Below, piece after piece: positions 10,685-22,480 of a stretch of 64,000 nt of DNA. The DNA comes from Temnothorax longispinosus. Its lineage: Eukaryota; Arthropoda; Insecta; Hymenoptera; Formicidae. A model generated the notes under the pieces. That model was not told the DNA's origin, did no database searches, and saw only the letters and a list, made by a program, of their open reading frames with translations. A program made the translations under genes and the position numbers. The stretch spans positions 12,010,886 through 12,074,885 of the forward strand of contig NC_092363.1 in the NCBI RefSeq assembly GCF_030848805.1, read 5' to 3'. Numbering within the stretch: position 1 is the stretch's first letter; each line of letters opens with the position of its first letter.

Positions 10685-10889
10685 TTATTTATTTATTTAT
10701 TCATATTACAATATGTTTAAACGGGATCTTTTCAGAAGCTACTTCAATGTAGTAGATTACTACGAGAAAGATACGGAGACAAAATTCACCATTTTCAGTT
10801 AACATTGATCAGCATTAATACATATCTATATATATAAAAATGAATGTATGTATGTATGTCCTATATACATTCTTAAACTATTCGACTGG
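10326..10889. other. AT-rich DNA with an AT microsatellite
   Basis: An alternating AT run lies at about 10652-10680 and a (TGTA)n tract near 10846-10858. The latter, after tatataaaaatgaatgta, leads straight into the 133-bp tandem array. Confidence 0.6.
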
Positions 10890-11415
10890 TTTTGAAAGTA
10901 TTGTATATGAAGTAGGGGTAGAATTTTCCGGGGAGTGTTATAGAATGTATAATTTTTCGTTACCGATCTTTTTGGGAACCGGTATTCGAAATTTTTTCAT
11001 TTTTTTGTGATATAATTGACCGAATTTCAAAAAAATATATATGAAACAGGAGTAAAATTTCCCGGGGAGTGTCATAATGTGTATAGTTTTTTGTTACCGA
11101 TTTTCTGGAAACCGGTTTTTCTAATTTTTTTTAATTTTCGGGAAATAATTGACCAAATCTCAAAGAATTGTATATGAAACGGGGGTAGAATTTTCCGGGG
11201 AGTGCTATAAAGTGTATAATTTTTTGTTACCGATTTTTTTGGAAGCCGGTATCAGAAATTTTTCAAATTTTTCGGGAATTAATTGACCGAATCGCAAAAA
11301 ATTATATATGAAGTAGGGGTAGAATTTCCCGGGGAGTGCTATAAACTGTATAGTTTTTCGTTATCGATCTTTTTAGGAATCGGTATCTTTTTGGAAATTG
11401 GTTACGAAATTTTCC
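10890..11415 (+). repeat. Four-copy minisatellite, period about 133 bp
   Basis: The anchor word cggggagtg recurs at 10930, 11063, 11196 and 11330 (spacings 133, 133, 134). Each unit reads tatatgaa(g/a)...gtagaatttcccggggagtg...gttaccgat...ggaa.ccggt...attgaccgaat. The units are 80-90% alike by eye. An upstream tgtatgtatgtatg tract and the cta-ttcgactggtttt words resemble dispersed insect repeat ends, so the array may belong to a transposon tail. Confidence 0.85.
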
Positions 11416-11419
11416 AGAG

Positions 11420-11420
11420 C

Positions 11421-11469
<49 letters not shown>

Positions 11470-11545
11470 GGGGGAAGTGAGAGAGAGAGAGAGGGAGAGA
11501 GAGAGGGAGAGGGAGAGGGAGGGAGAGAGAGAGAGGGAGAGAGTA
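11420..11545 (+). repeat. GA microsatellite
   Basis: A (GA)n tract of about 20 uninterrupted copies is followed by ggggggaag and interrupted GAGAGG units. It directly abuts the 133-bp minisatellite. Confidence 0.95.
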
Positions 11546-14228
11546 TTATCATAAAAATACATTAAGTAATATTCTACAATTAATTCAAGTCAATTTTAAG
11601 ATACATAAACGTAGTCAAAATTAATGACATAAGTTAATATAAAAGTTTAATATAAATATAATAGAAAATGAATAGAATATTTAGATAGTAAATGGATTGA
11701 CTAAGAAAATAACAATATCAATTAAAGGCATAAATTCAAATAAATTTGAAACACAATTAATTTAATAATTATTTCATGTATTGTGAATACTAGAATTACA
11801 TAGAAATAAATTACTTGATAATTTAAGATAGGAACGGGTTACGATTTTATAATCTTAGTTCTCCGGCGTCATCGTACTTCAGAATAAAACTCGTTCAAAA
11901 TAACAAATGTTTCACATAATGTGGCGCAACGATTACTAATGATTTAGACGTAATGTACCTTAAACCAAGGGGTGCGTTGTTAGGAAACGAATCGTCATAA
12001 TAAAGGGAAAAGTTGAATGCCTCCCAGGAACTGTAAGGAACCTGCGTCTCGGTGTGATGGCTCCTTAGAGTCTTAGAGTGACAATGTGAGAGCGTATAAT
12101 GGATATACGTAATGTGCGTATAACGCCCAATGTATTTATTCACCTACGCGTGCTTGTAATTAGCCGTCCGACCACCCTTGCCACGGACGGGTATGACGGG
12201 TACTGTATGACACTCCCGATTCACTCACCAATTTAATAGGAAATCCTCAGAATGATATAACGTAATCGGAAGTCAATCAGGTCTCATAGAAATATTGAGA
12301 AGAACCGAATTTTCAAAGCAGGGAACAGAGATCGAACTCCTTCTTACTTGTATGAATTCTTCTTTAAGAGTCAGAAAATCAATACCAAATCCCAGTCTTT
12401 TATTAATTATTGATTTATTTTATTTTGTAAACGTCGTTGCTAACGTGTCAATCACGTACGTTACCATGTATTAATCATGCATGCCTTCAATCATGTCATA
12501 CAACATACGAGACGCGTTTTACTTCACGCCTCTGACTCCTCTCGCATCTCAAACTTTAAGGAGGCTCTTACCTCGATCATAAAACGACAGATCTTTATGA
12601 AATTAAATTATGTTGTAAAGTGAACCACAACGAACCGATGCCCAAAACTTTAGCATAGGTTGACGATAAAAATTTTAAAAATATCAGTATTGAAATTCGC
12701 ATTTTTAACACAGGGCATATGGTAAACACTAAAATTTTTATCGGAAGTGATGTATTTTCTTGGCAAGTTTGCGAGCCAGGTAAACAAAAAACTAAGGAAT
12801 TGTAGTTAAAATAATAATCTTTCTAATGATAAGAAGAAAACTTGGTGTTGACGATGAGTTATAAAAGATATTGTAGTTTTAATATGACGTACAACAGGTT
12901 AGGCGAATGATCTTCCGAGTGTCAAAATCGCGCGAAGTTTCTAACCTCACTTGCACATGTCTTTTCTCTGCGCTGTATGGTAGCGGCATAATTATTCTCT
13001 CGCGCATTGACAACCTTTATTTTCGAGAATTTTCTTTTCATTTTCCCTCTCAGCATTCTCACGTTATATCTTTCTTTTGGCTCCATCTCTTCATTGCATC
13101 AATCGCTACAACGCTACACGGCTACACCTCACTTAGCTGCAGACTGCTACAGACGACGTTGTAACACGAGCATGTTATTATTCTGCTCTTTAGCACTGAC
13201 GTAGTCAACTGACTTATTGTATAAATTTTAATATTTACACTAATAGAACATATAACTTACTCTTACACTATGTAAAAATCATCATTTATTTTTTTATTTA
13301 ATTTTCCGATAATTTTATAACCAATTATTAATGATAATTTTTCGGTTGCTACATTGATTAGAGCAACCGGGTAAGAGCCTCCTTAAACACAATAATAATA
13401 GCACTATAATTTACACTAATTTAATAAAGCTCTTAATTTTATCTTATAATATAAAATAGATATAGAAAAAAATAATAAAAATATTTTTGTAATAGTGAAG
13501 AAATTATAAAACGAGATTTCTGAATTAAGAATCTTTTTTGTACTTAAAAAGCCTTATTAATTTTTCTGCGAATATTACAGATTAATAAAAAATATGTCAA
13601 TTAAAAAGATTTATTTTCTTTGATGTATAACCTAATTACAGTGTATATCCCAAAATGAAAGAGCACATTGCATTATAAAACATAATTTGCAAAATGTGTT
13701 TATTAAAATATTATACTTAAAAAAGTTTCATGTAAATATTATTAAAAAATATAGTATATTAACTAAAAAAATAATACTTAAAATTAAATTTTTTAGCAAA
13801 ATTTATATAAATTATTTTATATAAATTTTACAATCTATATAACAAAAACTAATATGGCGAAAATGCATATTTTTTACAAAAAAATTGCGTTTGAAATTAT
13901 AAAATTATTATAATAAATAAGACAGTATAATTTTTATAATTATATGTAGTTATACACGATAAAATCTCTATCACTTACTGACATCATTCTACAATATTAA
14001 GTTTACTTTAACTAGGAATTAATATATAATTTTAAAAACAAATTAATATATTATTTTAAAAATAAATTAAAAGGTTCAACCTATTAGTATACATATATAT
14101 TTATATATTTGTTGTTATGTACCTTTAAATAATTTTCTATATAGGACTAATTTATTTGTAATATACAAATTTTATATTTTTTTATAATACATATATTAAA
14201 AAATAGAAAAAATGACGTATTCAAGTAA
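11546..14228. other. AT-rich intergenic stretch
   Basis: Two GC-balanced islands (about 11830-12180 and 12420-12580) and a moderately complex part at 12890-13210 show no domain in any frame. The rest is very AT-rich. No RNA gene or paired element end was recognised. Confidence 0.4.
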
Positions 14229-14346
14229 TTTAAAAATGTTATTCTATATACTGGCGAAAGAAATTTATTATTCTGTTTATTATACACCGTCGACCTAGAA
14301 ATCGGTGCTCCATCTTATAGTTGTTATTGCGATAAATATTACTACA

Positions 14347-14419
14347 GCCTCAGTGGTCGAATTGGCAAGACACCCGCACGGTATACGGGAGGTTCCAGGT
14401 TCAAACCCTGGCTGGGGTA
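14347..14419 (+). tRNA. tRNA-like gene, unit 1 (isotype uncertain; nominal anticodon GGT)
   Basis: A 73-base cloverleaf fits. The acceptor GCCTCAG pairs CTGGGGT with wobbles. There is a D arm GTC/GAC with A14 and G18-G19, and a T arm CCAGG-TTCAAAC-CCTGG. The A box (TGGTCGAATTGG) and B box (GGTTCAAACCC) look intact. The anticodon arm is odd: stem CCCG/CGGG, a C-A mismatch at 31-39, and C rather than T at position 33. The anticodon reading is therefore uncertain and this may be a tRNA-derived sequence rather than a working tRNA. Confidence 0.65.
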
Positions 14420-14737
14420 ATATTTTTCGCAATAAAATTTAAAAATTATTTAATTTAGAAATTACATCAACTGACCAAAACCATGGTCAAAATTAATAAT
14501 GTCTCGATGATTGATCCGAAAAAGTGCTGTGTGAATCCGACAAACCAAGTTGGCTCACAGTTTTTCAATGTTCATATCGAAAAGACGTTATATATTGCCA
14601 GTCACGGTCGATTTAAATCACTTTAATTGTTATTCTATATACTGGCGAAAGAAATTTATTATTCTGTTTATTATACACCGTCGACCTAGAAATCGGTGCT
14701 CCATCTTATAGTTGTTATTGCGATAAATATTACTACA

Positions 14738-14810
14738 GCCTCAGTGGTCGAATTGGCAAGACACCCGCACGGTATACGGGAGGTTCCAGGTTCAAACCCT
14801 GGCTGGGGTA
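14738..14810 (+). tRNA. tRNA-like gene, unit 2
   Basis: Identical to unit 1 over the 73 bases, 391 bases downstream. It has the same A box, B box and unusual anticodon arm. Confidence 0.65.
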
Positions 14811-15128
14811 ATATTTTTCGCAATAAAATTTAAAAATTATTTAATTTAGAAATTACATCAACTGACCAAAACCATGGTCAAAATTAATAATGTCTCGATG
14901 ATTGATCCGAAAAAGTGCTGTGTGAATCCGACAAACCAAGTTGGCTCACAGTTTTTCAATGTTCATATCGAAAAGACGTTATATATTGCCAGTCACGGTC
15001 GATTTAAATCACTTTAATTGTTATTCTATATACTGGCGAAAGAAATTTATTATTCTGTTTATTATACACCGTCGACCTAGAAATCGGTGCTCCATCTTAT
15101 AGTTGTTATTGCGATAAATATTACTACA

Positions 15129-15201
15129 GCCTCAGTGGTCGAATTGGCAAGACACCCGCACGGTATACGGGAGGTTCCAGGTTCAAACCCTGGCTGGGGT
15201 A
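15129..15201 (+). tRNA. tRNA-like gene, unit 3
   Basis: Identical to unit 1 over the 73 bases. The downstream flank differs from units 1-2 by one base (aaaaactattt versus aaaaattattt). Confidence 0.65.
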
Positions 15202-15519
15202 ATATTTTTCGCAATAAAATTTAAAAACTATTTAATTTAGAAATTACATCAACTGACCAAAACCATGGTCAAAATTAATAATGTCTCGATGATTGATCCG
15301 AAAAAGTGCTGTGTGAATCCGACAAACCAAGTTGGCTCACAGTTTTTCAATGTTCATATCGAAAAGACGTTATATATTGCCAGTCACGGTCGATTTAAAT
15401 CACTTTAATTGTTATCTATATATACGGCGAAAGAAATTTATTATTCTGTTTATTATACACCGTCGACCTAGAAATCGGTGCTCCATCTTATAGTTGTTAT
15501 TGCGATAAATATTACTACA

Positions 15520-15592
15520 GCCTCAGTGGTCGAATTGGCAAGACACCCGCACGGTATACGGGAGGTTCCAGGTTCAAACCCTGGCTGGGGTA
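15520..15592 (+). tRNA. tRNA-like gene, unit 4
   Basis: Identical to unit 1 over the 73 bases. Its upstream flank carries a local rearrangement (gttatctatatatacggcg near 15410) not seen in the other units. Confidence 0.65.
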
Positions 15593-15909
15593 ATATTTTT
15601 CGCAATAAAATTTAAAACTATTTAATTTAGAAATTACATCAACTGACCAAAACCATGGTCAAAATTAATAATGTCTCGATGATTGATCCAAAAAAGTGCT
15701 GTGTGAATCCGACAAACCAAGTTGGCTCACAGTTTTTCAATGTTCATATCGAAAAGACGTTATATATTGCCAGTCACGGTCGATTTAAATCACTTTAATT
15801 GTTATTCTATATACTGGCGAAAGAAATTTATTATTCTGTTTATTATACACCGTCGACCTAGAAATCGGTGCTCCATCTTATAGTTGTTATTGCGATAAAT
15901 ATTACTACA

Positions 15910-15982
15910 GCCTCAGTGGTCGAATTGGCAAGACACCCGCACGGTATACGGGAGGTTCCAGGTTCAAACCCTGGCTGGGGTA
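15910..15982 (+). tRNA. tRNA-like gene, unit 5
   Basis: Identical to unit 1 over the 73 bases. It shares gatccaaaaaag with unit 4, where units 1-3 read gatccgaaaaag, which suggests stepwise duplication along the array. Confidence 0.65.
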
Positions 15983-16242
15983 ATATTTTTCGCAATAAAA
16001 TTTAAAAACTATTTAATTTAGAAATTACATCAACTGACCAAAACCATGGTCAAAATTAATAATGTCTCGATGATTGATCCAAAAAAGTGCTGTGTGAATC
16101 CGACAAACCAAGTTGGCTCACAGTTTTTCAATGTTCATATCGAAAAGACGTTATATATTGCCAGTCACGGTCGATTTAAATCACTTTAATTGTTATTCTA
16201 TATACTGGCGAAAGAAATTTATTATTCTGTTTAAAAATGTTA

Positions 16243-17388
16243 GTTATAATATCAATAAAACTTATTTTAATTCTTACAATGTTTTTAGTCAGGTAATTTT
16301 TGATACCATAAAAAATTCTGTTATAAAAATTTATTAAAATTAAAAAACTTATTAGACAATAATATTAATCATGTTGCTTTACCTATATATATAACATAAA
16401 ATTTTATTTTTTTTAATAATTTTATAATTAATTAATAAGTTTTCTATATATAGTAGGATTTTATTCGTATTATTTTCTTTAAAACAGTGGTCTTTACAAT
16501 GCATAAGTATCTAAAATTATATGTAAATTATAATTACTTACAAAATCACGGGTTATTTTTTTTTTACATTAATGGTTTTATAAGAAATTTGTTTAAAGAG
16601 CCGAAAAAAGAATATTGAAACACTATTAATTATTTATTATAAGTACTTTCTAAGCTTACAATGTCTAATACCACATATTTAGTAATTAAACTATACAATT
16701 AATCAGCAGATCCTATTCCTTTCCAAAGAATTTTGTTGATTATTATTTGTCTTCGAATGTTTTCCATTTTACTTAATGCCGGTGGGACTTTACTCCCCAC
16801 AGTGCATTACTTAAGTACTTCGATGACCTTCCAGAAGAATAAGTGCTTGAAGAATTGTTGTGGATATATCTCAGTAAATCACTAAATCCGAAATAAATAT
16901 AAGTTTCAATTGTATTAAATATTTATATTGCTTAAATAAGTAAAAAAAAAAACATTTTAAAATGATATTTTTTTGTGTTTATCTTGACATCACAAAAGTA
17001 TAATTTTGTATTTATTATTATCTCTTAATTATATTTAACTATTAGATACAATAATTTGATATAATAATTATTTATATAATTATTATATTTTATTATACAT
17101 AATACCTATAATATTTATTATATATATGTAAAAATTGATTATGAAAAATTATACACATCTTCGCCATCTCCGAAAAATTAGAAAAATTTGGGCATTGTTT
17201 TTAAAAAAGTAACGAAAAATTATCTTTAAAAAAATTTAGCTAATATCTCAAAATTTGAGAAATTATATATAAATGATATGCGTACGTATTACATATCTTA
17301 TTTATATTATATTTTATACAAAGTAATTTTTAATTATATTTATAAAAACATATTTAAAATACATAAGATAATAAAAAAATATCATGTA
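16243..17388. other. Very AT-rich stretch
   Basis: Only a short GC-balanced patch at about 16760-16850 stands out. No gene, paired repeat ends or RNA gene was recognised. Confidence 0.4.
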
Positions 17389-17390
17389 TA

Positions 17391-17961
17391 CACAGTAAAA
17401 AATAAAACGTAATTTTAACAATTTTTATATGTTCCAGAAAGTTCACTCTAAATTTTAAGTTAAAATGACTCATTCACCATGTGTTACTTGTTGACAAATT
17501 AGAAATGTTAATTAATTGACAATATACTTTACATTTATATTCTTTTGACTTTATTTTTCAAGTTATATTAACACAGGATATAAATTATTTTATAGATTTT
17601 ACTTAAATTATGTGTAATAGAAACATTAAATTTTAGTAAATTTAAATATTTTGTGTGTCAAAGTTTACGATTATTTGAAAATTCACGTTTAACTTTTATT
17701 TATGTGTTAAAATTACTTTAAGATGTGTTGATTTTTTAAAGTAATTGTATTAAAAGAACTCAAAATAATATTTAATTTCTAAATGACATATATAAAGTGT
17801 TAAATTATCACGTTGACATAAATGTAACACATGAAAATGTTAAGAAAAAAATAGCATAGCTGTTGTATGTTAATTTTACATTGAAATAATAATCAAATTT
17901 TGGTAATACAAGAGAATTTTAACATATGGACCGCTATGTACACACAATTATTTTTACTGTG
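17391..17961. mobile_element. TA-flanked inverted-repeat element, CACAGTAAAAAATAA ends
   Basis: The start CACAGTAAAAAATAA pairs with TTATTTTTACTGTG at the end. TA at 17389-17390 and 17962-17963 is the likely target duplication. The interior has no coding content but carries many GTGTTAA/TTAACAC-type words. The element is non-autonomous, mariner-like by its TA target. Confidence 0.65.
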
Positions 17962-18057
17962 TAATCACAAATCATTCAAGATTTATTTTTAGACTTTTGT
18001 TTTTGTTTTCTATTTTTTTGTACTGAAAAATTCATACCTATTTATTTAATCTTAAGA

Positions 18058-18175
18058 ACATAAATTACGTGTATCTTGAATCACCAGCTACCTATTTACA
18101 GCACATATAAATAATTGAGTTCTTATCATTAATGTGCAAGTTTTAGAATATAATAATTACTTAAAAATGTTGTAT
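18058..18175 (+). repeat. Diverged direct repeat, left copy
   Basis: This segment (caccagctacctatttacag ... ttttagaatataataatta) matches 18425-18550 at reduced identity in the same orientation. The two copies are about 370 bases apart. Confidence 0.6.
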
Positions 18176-18424
18176 ACAATTAAAAGTGCTCGACAGCACA
18201 AGCACAAACGTACGTATATATGACATATTCACGCATCATACGTATATGTAAGATAATGCGACTACAGTCTCCAGAACTATTACTGCTTCCGATTCGCTGT
18301 CGCGACAAGCGTGCGTCTGCTCATGATCTCGACGCGCTCAAACAGCTGAAAATAATCGGCAGTAAATTGCAAGAAAATAGCAAATAATTCTACTATATAG
18401 CTTCTACCGATACTCAAAGAACGT

Positions 18425-18550
18425 TATTTGTAGTTAACCTAAATTATAGGTTATAGATCATCATATCAGCTACTATTCATAGCACGTATGGTTAATTGAA
18501 TTCTTATTATTAATATACAATTTTTAGAATATAATAGTTATTTATATATA
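18425..18550 (+). repeat. Diverged direct repeat, right copy
   Basis: Pairs with 18058-18175 through tatcagcta-ctattcatag, ttgaattcttattattaat and tttttagaatataatagtta. It ends at the edge of a GC-rich block that starts gtgacgacgacgacg. Confidence 0.6.
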
Positions 18551-20400
18551 ATGTGACGACGACGACGATGTCCTCACGGTCTCGCCGGCCGTGGAGGAGC
18601 GCGCCGTCGCTTTCTTCACTAAAGATCGTCTTATATGATTCGCGATATTGCTCTCCGAAACCCCGATGGTAGCTCGACTGAGTATTTTAGAGATGTTATG
18701 TTGGGCGCCAGGTGCGATTCCACGCACCACGATTCACGAGATCGCAGTATTTCTCAGGCGTGGGCTTCGTTGATCAACCGCGGGTGGAATAGGAGAGGGA
18801 GCGTAGCGCAATCATCACACTCAAATAACAGAAAACATAAAATTATATTTCGGTTAAGGCAGATAACATGTGGACGATAGCGTGTTCCACGGCGAACAAG
18901 CAGAATTCGAGTACACGCCACGTGTCACCCCACGAGCGCGATACTCATTCCGTCGCTGAACTGCACGGCAATCCCGATTGAATTCGTACAAGAGTATTCC
19001 CCGACATAAGTTGCAGCGAATTCTACCCGGACGGTCAAACGCGAAATACTCGAAACGTCTACGTCTAACAATTAAACAATTAACGCAATTTCCTTACGGT
19101 CTACCGCGACAACGCTGGGGATTTTCTCTCCCCTCGAAACGCACGAATGGCCTCACCCGTAAACTCGACACAACCGTGGGCCATTAATCCCGATGAAACG
19201 CACGTATAGCTAATTACAAATGGCATGAACTTAACCGGCAACGATAACTACGAGGCTCTCTCACGCGCGAGAGTCACTTCTCAAAACTACGGCACGGTTA
19301 AGCCAACGGCGACCATGAAATTCCACGCGACGAAATTGCCCGCAACGAAATTACACGAAACGAAATTACTCACAATGAAATCATACGCAACGAAAGTACA
19401 CGAAACGAAATCACACGCAATGGAATCACAAACACGCTGACTGTCGGCGGCCGTACATTCTCATCCCCGAGACGGGCACTCGCGATCACTTCGCACGGGC
19501 CCTCCCGCGGTATAGCACTCGATATTCTTCAATTACGGCGGATCTCATACATTACCGCGGCACAACGCGACTCCCGGGAGGGCCTAGGTATTACCGCAAT
19601 CTTACTTCGAGGAGGGCTGAGCAGTGGCCTTACAAATTCTTCCGTTTCCGGCAGCTCGTCACTCGGCTCGCAGGGCTGGATGTTGCCTGGATGGCGGCTC
19701 GCACGACAGTGGCGTTTCCTTGGTCCGGCGGGACCACGCAGGGCCCGCGCGCGCCCGCGCGCGCCGGTTTCCCTAGCCTGATCGGTGCTGCGCCCTGGCC
19801 TGCCAGCGATCCCTCTAGGCAATCGCCGCGCTCTACTATAGCGCCCCTCGTCACTGCTCCCATCCGCCGGCGGTAGTTTTGAAGTCCGCCTACGTGAGAC
19901 CGGCTGTCCAGGCCGCGACTCATCGTCCGGTTCCTCGACGGCCAGGCTGGCCGGGCCATGGCTCGTCGACCGGGGGCGGTATACCGGTGGTGGTCCCTTC
20001 CTCAACGGGGACCTTCGTCGGGGCGTCCCCCTCTCCGCGTCCTCCGTATTCGGGCTGCAGTGCTCTCGTGCCACCTGTGACGCCTTGACAGGTCAGCTGA
20101 TTTTCCGGCTGTGGGCCCCAGCGTGACCCGCCCGCCGACCGTACACCCCCGGAAGCTCCTGGTTGTCCAGCCGTAAGTCCCTCGACGCGGCATAAGCCGT
20201 TACAATCGTCGTGACCCTGGCCATCTGCTCCGCACTCCCTCGACCTGTAACGCTCGCAAAAGATCTTAATCCTAACCTAAATGTTCGCCCTCCGCCCGCC
20301 TCGGGCGGAGGCACCATCCCTGACGCCTCCCTCGGCCGAGCTCCCATCCGGGGTACGGGACGCGACATTTGTCACGTCACAATAAATATACTGTAAATAA
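18551..20400. other. GC-rich block of unknown origin
   Basis: GC content jumps at about 18551 and peaks at 19440-20380, then falls abruptly. Long open frames exist on both strands (181 codons at 19529-20074 minus; 91 at 20093-20368 minus), but they are Arg/Pro/Gly-rich and show no domain, as expected of GC-rich DNA. Two AATAAA signals lie at the right edge (about 20381-20401, plus strand). A retroelement fragment or a CpG-rich regulatory region are both possible. Confidence 0.35.
19311..19436 (+). repeat. 15-bp minisatellite, seven copies plus a partial
   Basis: Units of the form gaaattNcacgNaac repeat with an exact 15-base period. The period is a multiple of three, so one frame (within 19225-19440) reads as a K-x-x-x-T pentapeptide repeat. 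Whether it is translated cannot be told from the sequence. Confidence 0.85.
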
Positions 20401-22442
20401 AGAGCACTCCGCACTGCTCGATCCACACGCGTGTATACGCACTCACGCATCGTACATCGTACGTAGGATAATGTACGCATCATGGCTGTCGCGATGAGCG
20501 TTGCGCACAATATAAAACAATAACATTCTAACAACAGAAAATTAATATACTACCAACGTTATTACCAAGTCCAAATTACAGGGAATTTTGAACTGTTGCA
20601 TTGATCTCAAATAAATGTCAGAGTAACATTTGAAAAATATTTTCTGTAACGTTTTAAAAATATTTTAACAACATTCAGAAAAATTATATTACAAAATAAT
20701 ATTTTTCAAATATGTGTGTAATATTATTAAAAAACGTTTAAAAAATACACATAAAGTCAATATTTCTAAACGTTAATTTAATGTTCCTTGCTTACTAGGT
20801 ATATTATAGTGTTTTGAAAAAGTCTCGACAAGGGCTACAAGAATATGCTATAAAAAATAGGGAATCCTATTTAAAAAATTCAAGGTGACCTTGTTCTGAC
20901 CTTGGCGACGAGACCCAAGATCACACTAATAAGATCAGTAAATAGATCTTTTTAAACCCTACAACTTTTGTATATAACATTTTTTCAGAAAACTCCATTC
21001 TTTTGAAATATACTGCCGTCCCGGTACTTTTTATACGCACTATATTATGCTTTTAGTATAATATATATTACGCATGAAAGATTTCCTGCATTATATGACA
21101 CTCATTAACCTCAAAATTTTACATTTAGCAATAAAACTACTATGGCAAATATAATTACTAGGGCAAAACTGTACATTTCTTGATCAGTATAGGTTTGCTT
21201 ATTAATCAATTTTGAATTGTTCATTTATTGTTCTGTTATTATTCAGTAAATAAGTCCAGATTTCTCGCATTTTTTGTGCGCAGTAACTGAAGGAAAAGCG
21301 TTACATCTTGATTGGAATCCCAAAAAGTTTTACTTCTCAATTATTAGACAGAAGTTAATATAACTGTCCAGTAGGTAACTGCTAAAAAAATGTATGACAT
21401 TTCTACCAGGGTATACAATATTGAATGTGCATTGAGTATGTATTGAGTCATGCTACATTGTTATATATTACTTATATTATATTTATTAATTATAAATTTT
21501 AAATATTTTTTGTTTAATATAAACGGCCATTTCTTTATTAATAGCATGTTTTTGAGTTTTTATAGTGTAAATAATGTTGCAATATTTATATCTTTAATAT
21601 AATTTTGCTTCTCGCAATTATATTTTCTTGAATCACAATATAAAATCGACACAACACGAGAACAATTAAAAAATGTACTGATGTATGTAACACTCTGATT
21701 AACCCCAAAAATCTTTGACTGTGTATTATATTCTTCACAAGTATCGAACAAACACTATATATATTATTAGCCTTTCAGACATATAACCTCTTTTTACCTA
21801 GCATTGTCAATCTCGAAATTGCAAAGTATTTTCTTCAAAGTGTCAAAAATTAGAAATTTCCTAGTTATCACAGAGCTATATATGTAAGTCTATAGGTTTA
21901 ATAAAATTATATAATGCTAAAAAAAATTAATCTAATTTTTTTCCTCCGATATATTGCCCGTATTTTATATATGAAATTCTATGACAGTATTACAGAATGG
22001 CAGACAAAGACAAACATGAGACGCATAGAAAACGCGCGTGTCCGCCGATAACCGAAGTCTTCAGATTGAACCTGAAATATGTCTGCGGTAGTAAATCCTA
22101 TCGGAAATGCTGTACCGTTTTACCCCTTGGCAGTCTTGAATCGTATAACTATATAGGGGTTGACGTGATCTCTCGAAGAGGGGTCGAAATGTCGGAGCGT
22201 CGAGTGTATGCGAGGTCTTAAAGTTGCACGATAGTCTTGAGACGGGTTTAATATGGTGGCAGTCGCATCGCTTACGAAATCCATAACAGAGAGACAAAAG
22301 TCTAAGACTAATTTTTTATCATTTATTTTTATTGTCAAATTTTGTGCTAAATACTTACTTTTTACAATATATATTTACCATATATATGTGTTGCCATTTT
22401 TAATAAATAATCTGTGACATAAATTGCAATAAAAATACAATT

Positions 22443-22446
<4 letters not shown>
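20401..22446. other. Intergenic stretch without recognised genes
   Basis: Mostly AT-rich. A short segment at 20880-20930 contains caaggtgaccttg-type palindromic words, like those in foldback family A but too short to assign. An open frame at 21997-22221 (74 codons) has no motif I recognise. Confidence 0.4.

Positions 22447-22478
<32 letters not shown>
22447..22478 (+). repeat. GA microsatellite
   Basis: Alternating GA over about 32 bases. Confidence 0.9.

Positions 22479-22480
<2 letters not shown>

Larger units (their letters stand above)
14229..16242 (+). repeat. Tandem array of five 390-391 bp tRNA-containing units, bounded by a 13-bp direct repeat
   Basis: Five units (tRNA-like starts at 14347, 14738, 15129, 15520 and 15910) differ by only a few bases. 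They share hairpin-forming words outside the tRNA (accg-tcgacctagaaat-cggt; gacca-aaacca-tggtc). The array opens and closes with the same partial unit segment (attctatatactggcg... to ctgttt). TTTAAAAATGTTA occurs at both edges, 14229-14241 and 16230-16242, as expected for a target-site duplication. The units resemble a tRNA-headed SINE that became tandem, or a tRNA gene amplified with its flanks. Confidence 0.9.

Noticed and set aside
11302..11562. 86-codon Leu-Ser-rich frame on the minus strand
   Set aside because: It is the GA microsatellite plus part of the 133-bp minisatellite.
19529..20074. 181-codon minus-strand frame, the longest outside the retrotransposon ORFs
   Set aside because: Arg/Pro/Gly-rich composition with overlapping open frames on the other strand is expected in GC-rich DNA; no domain or start context supports it.
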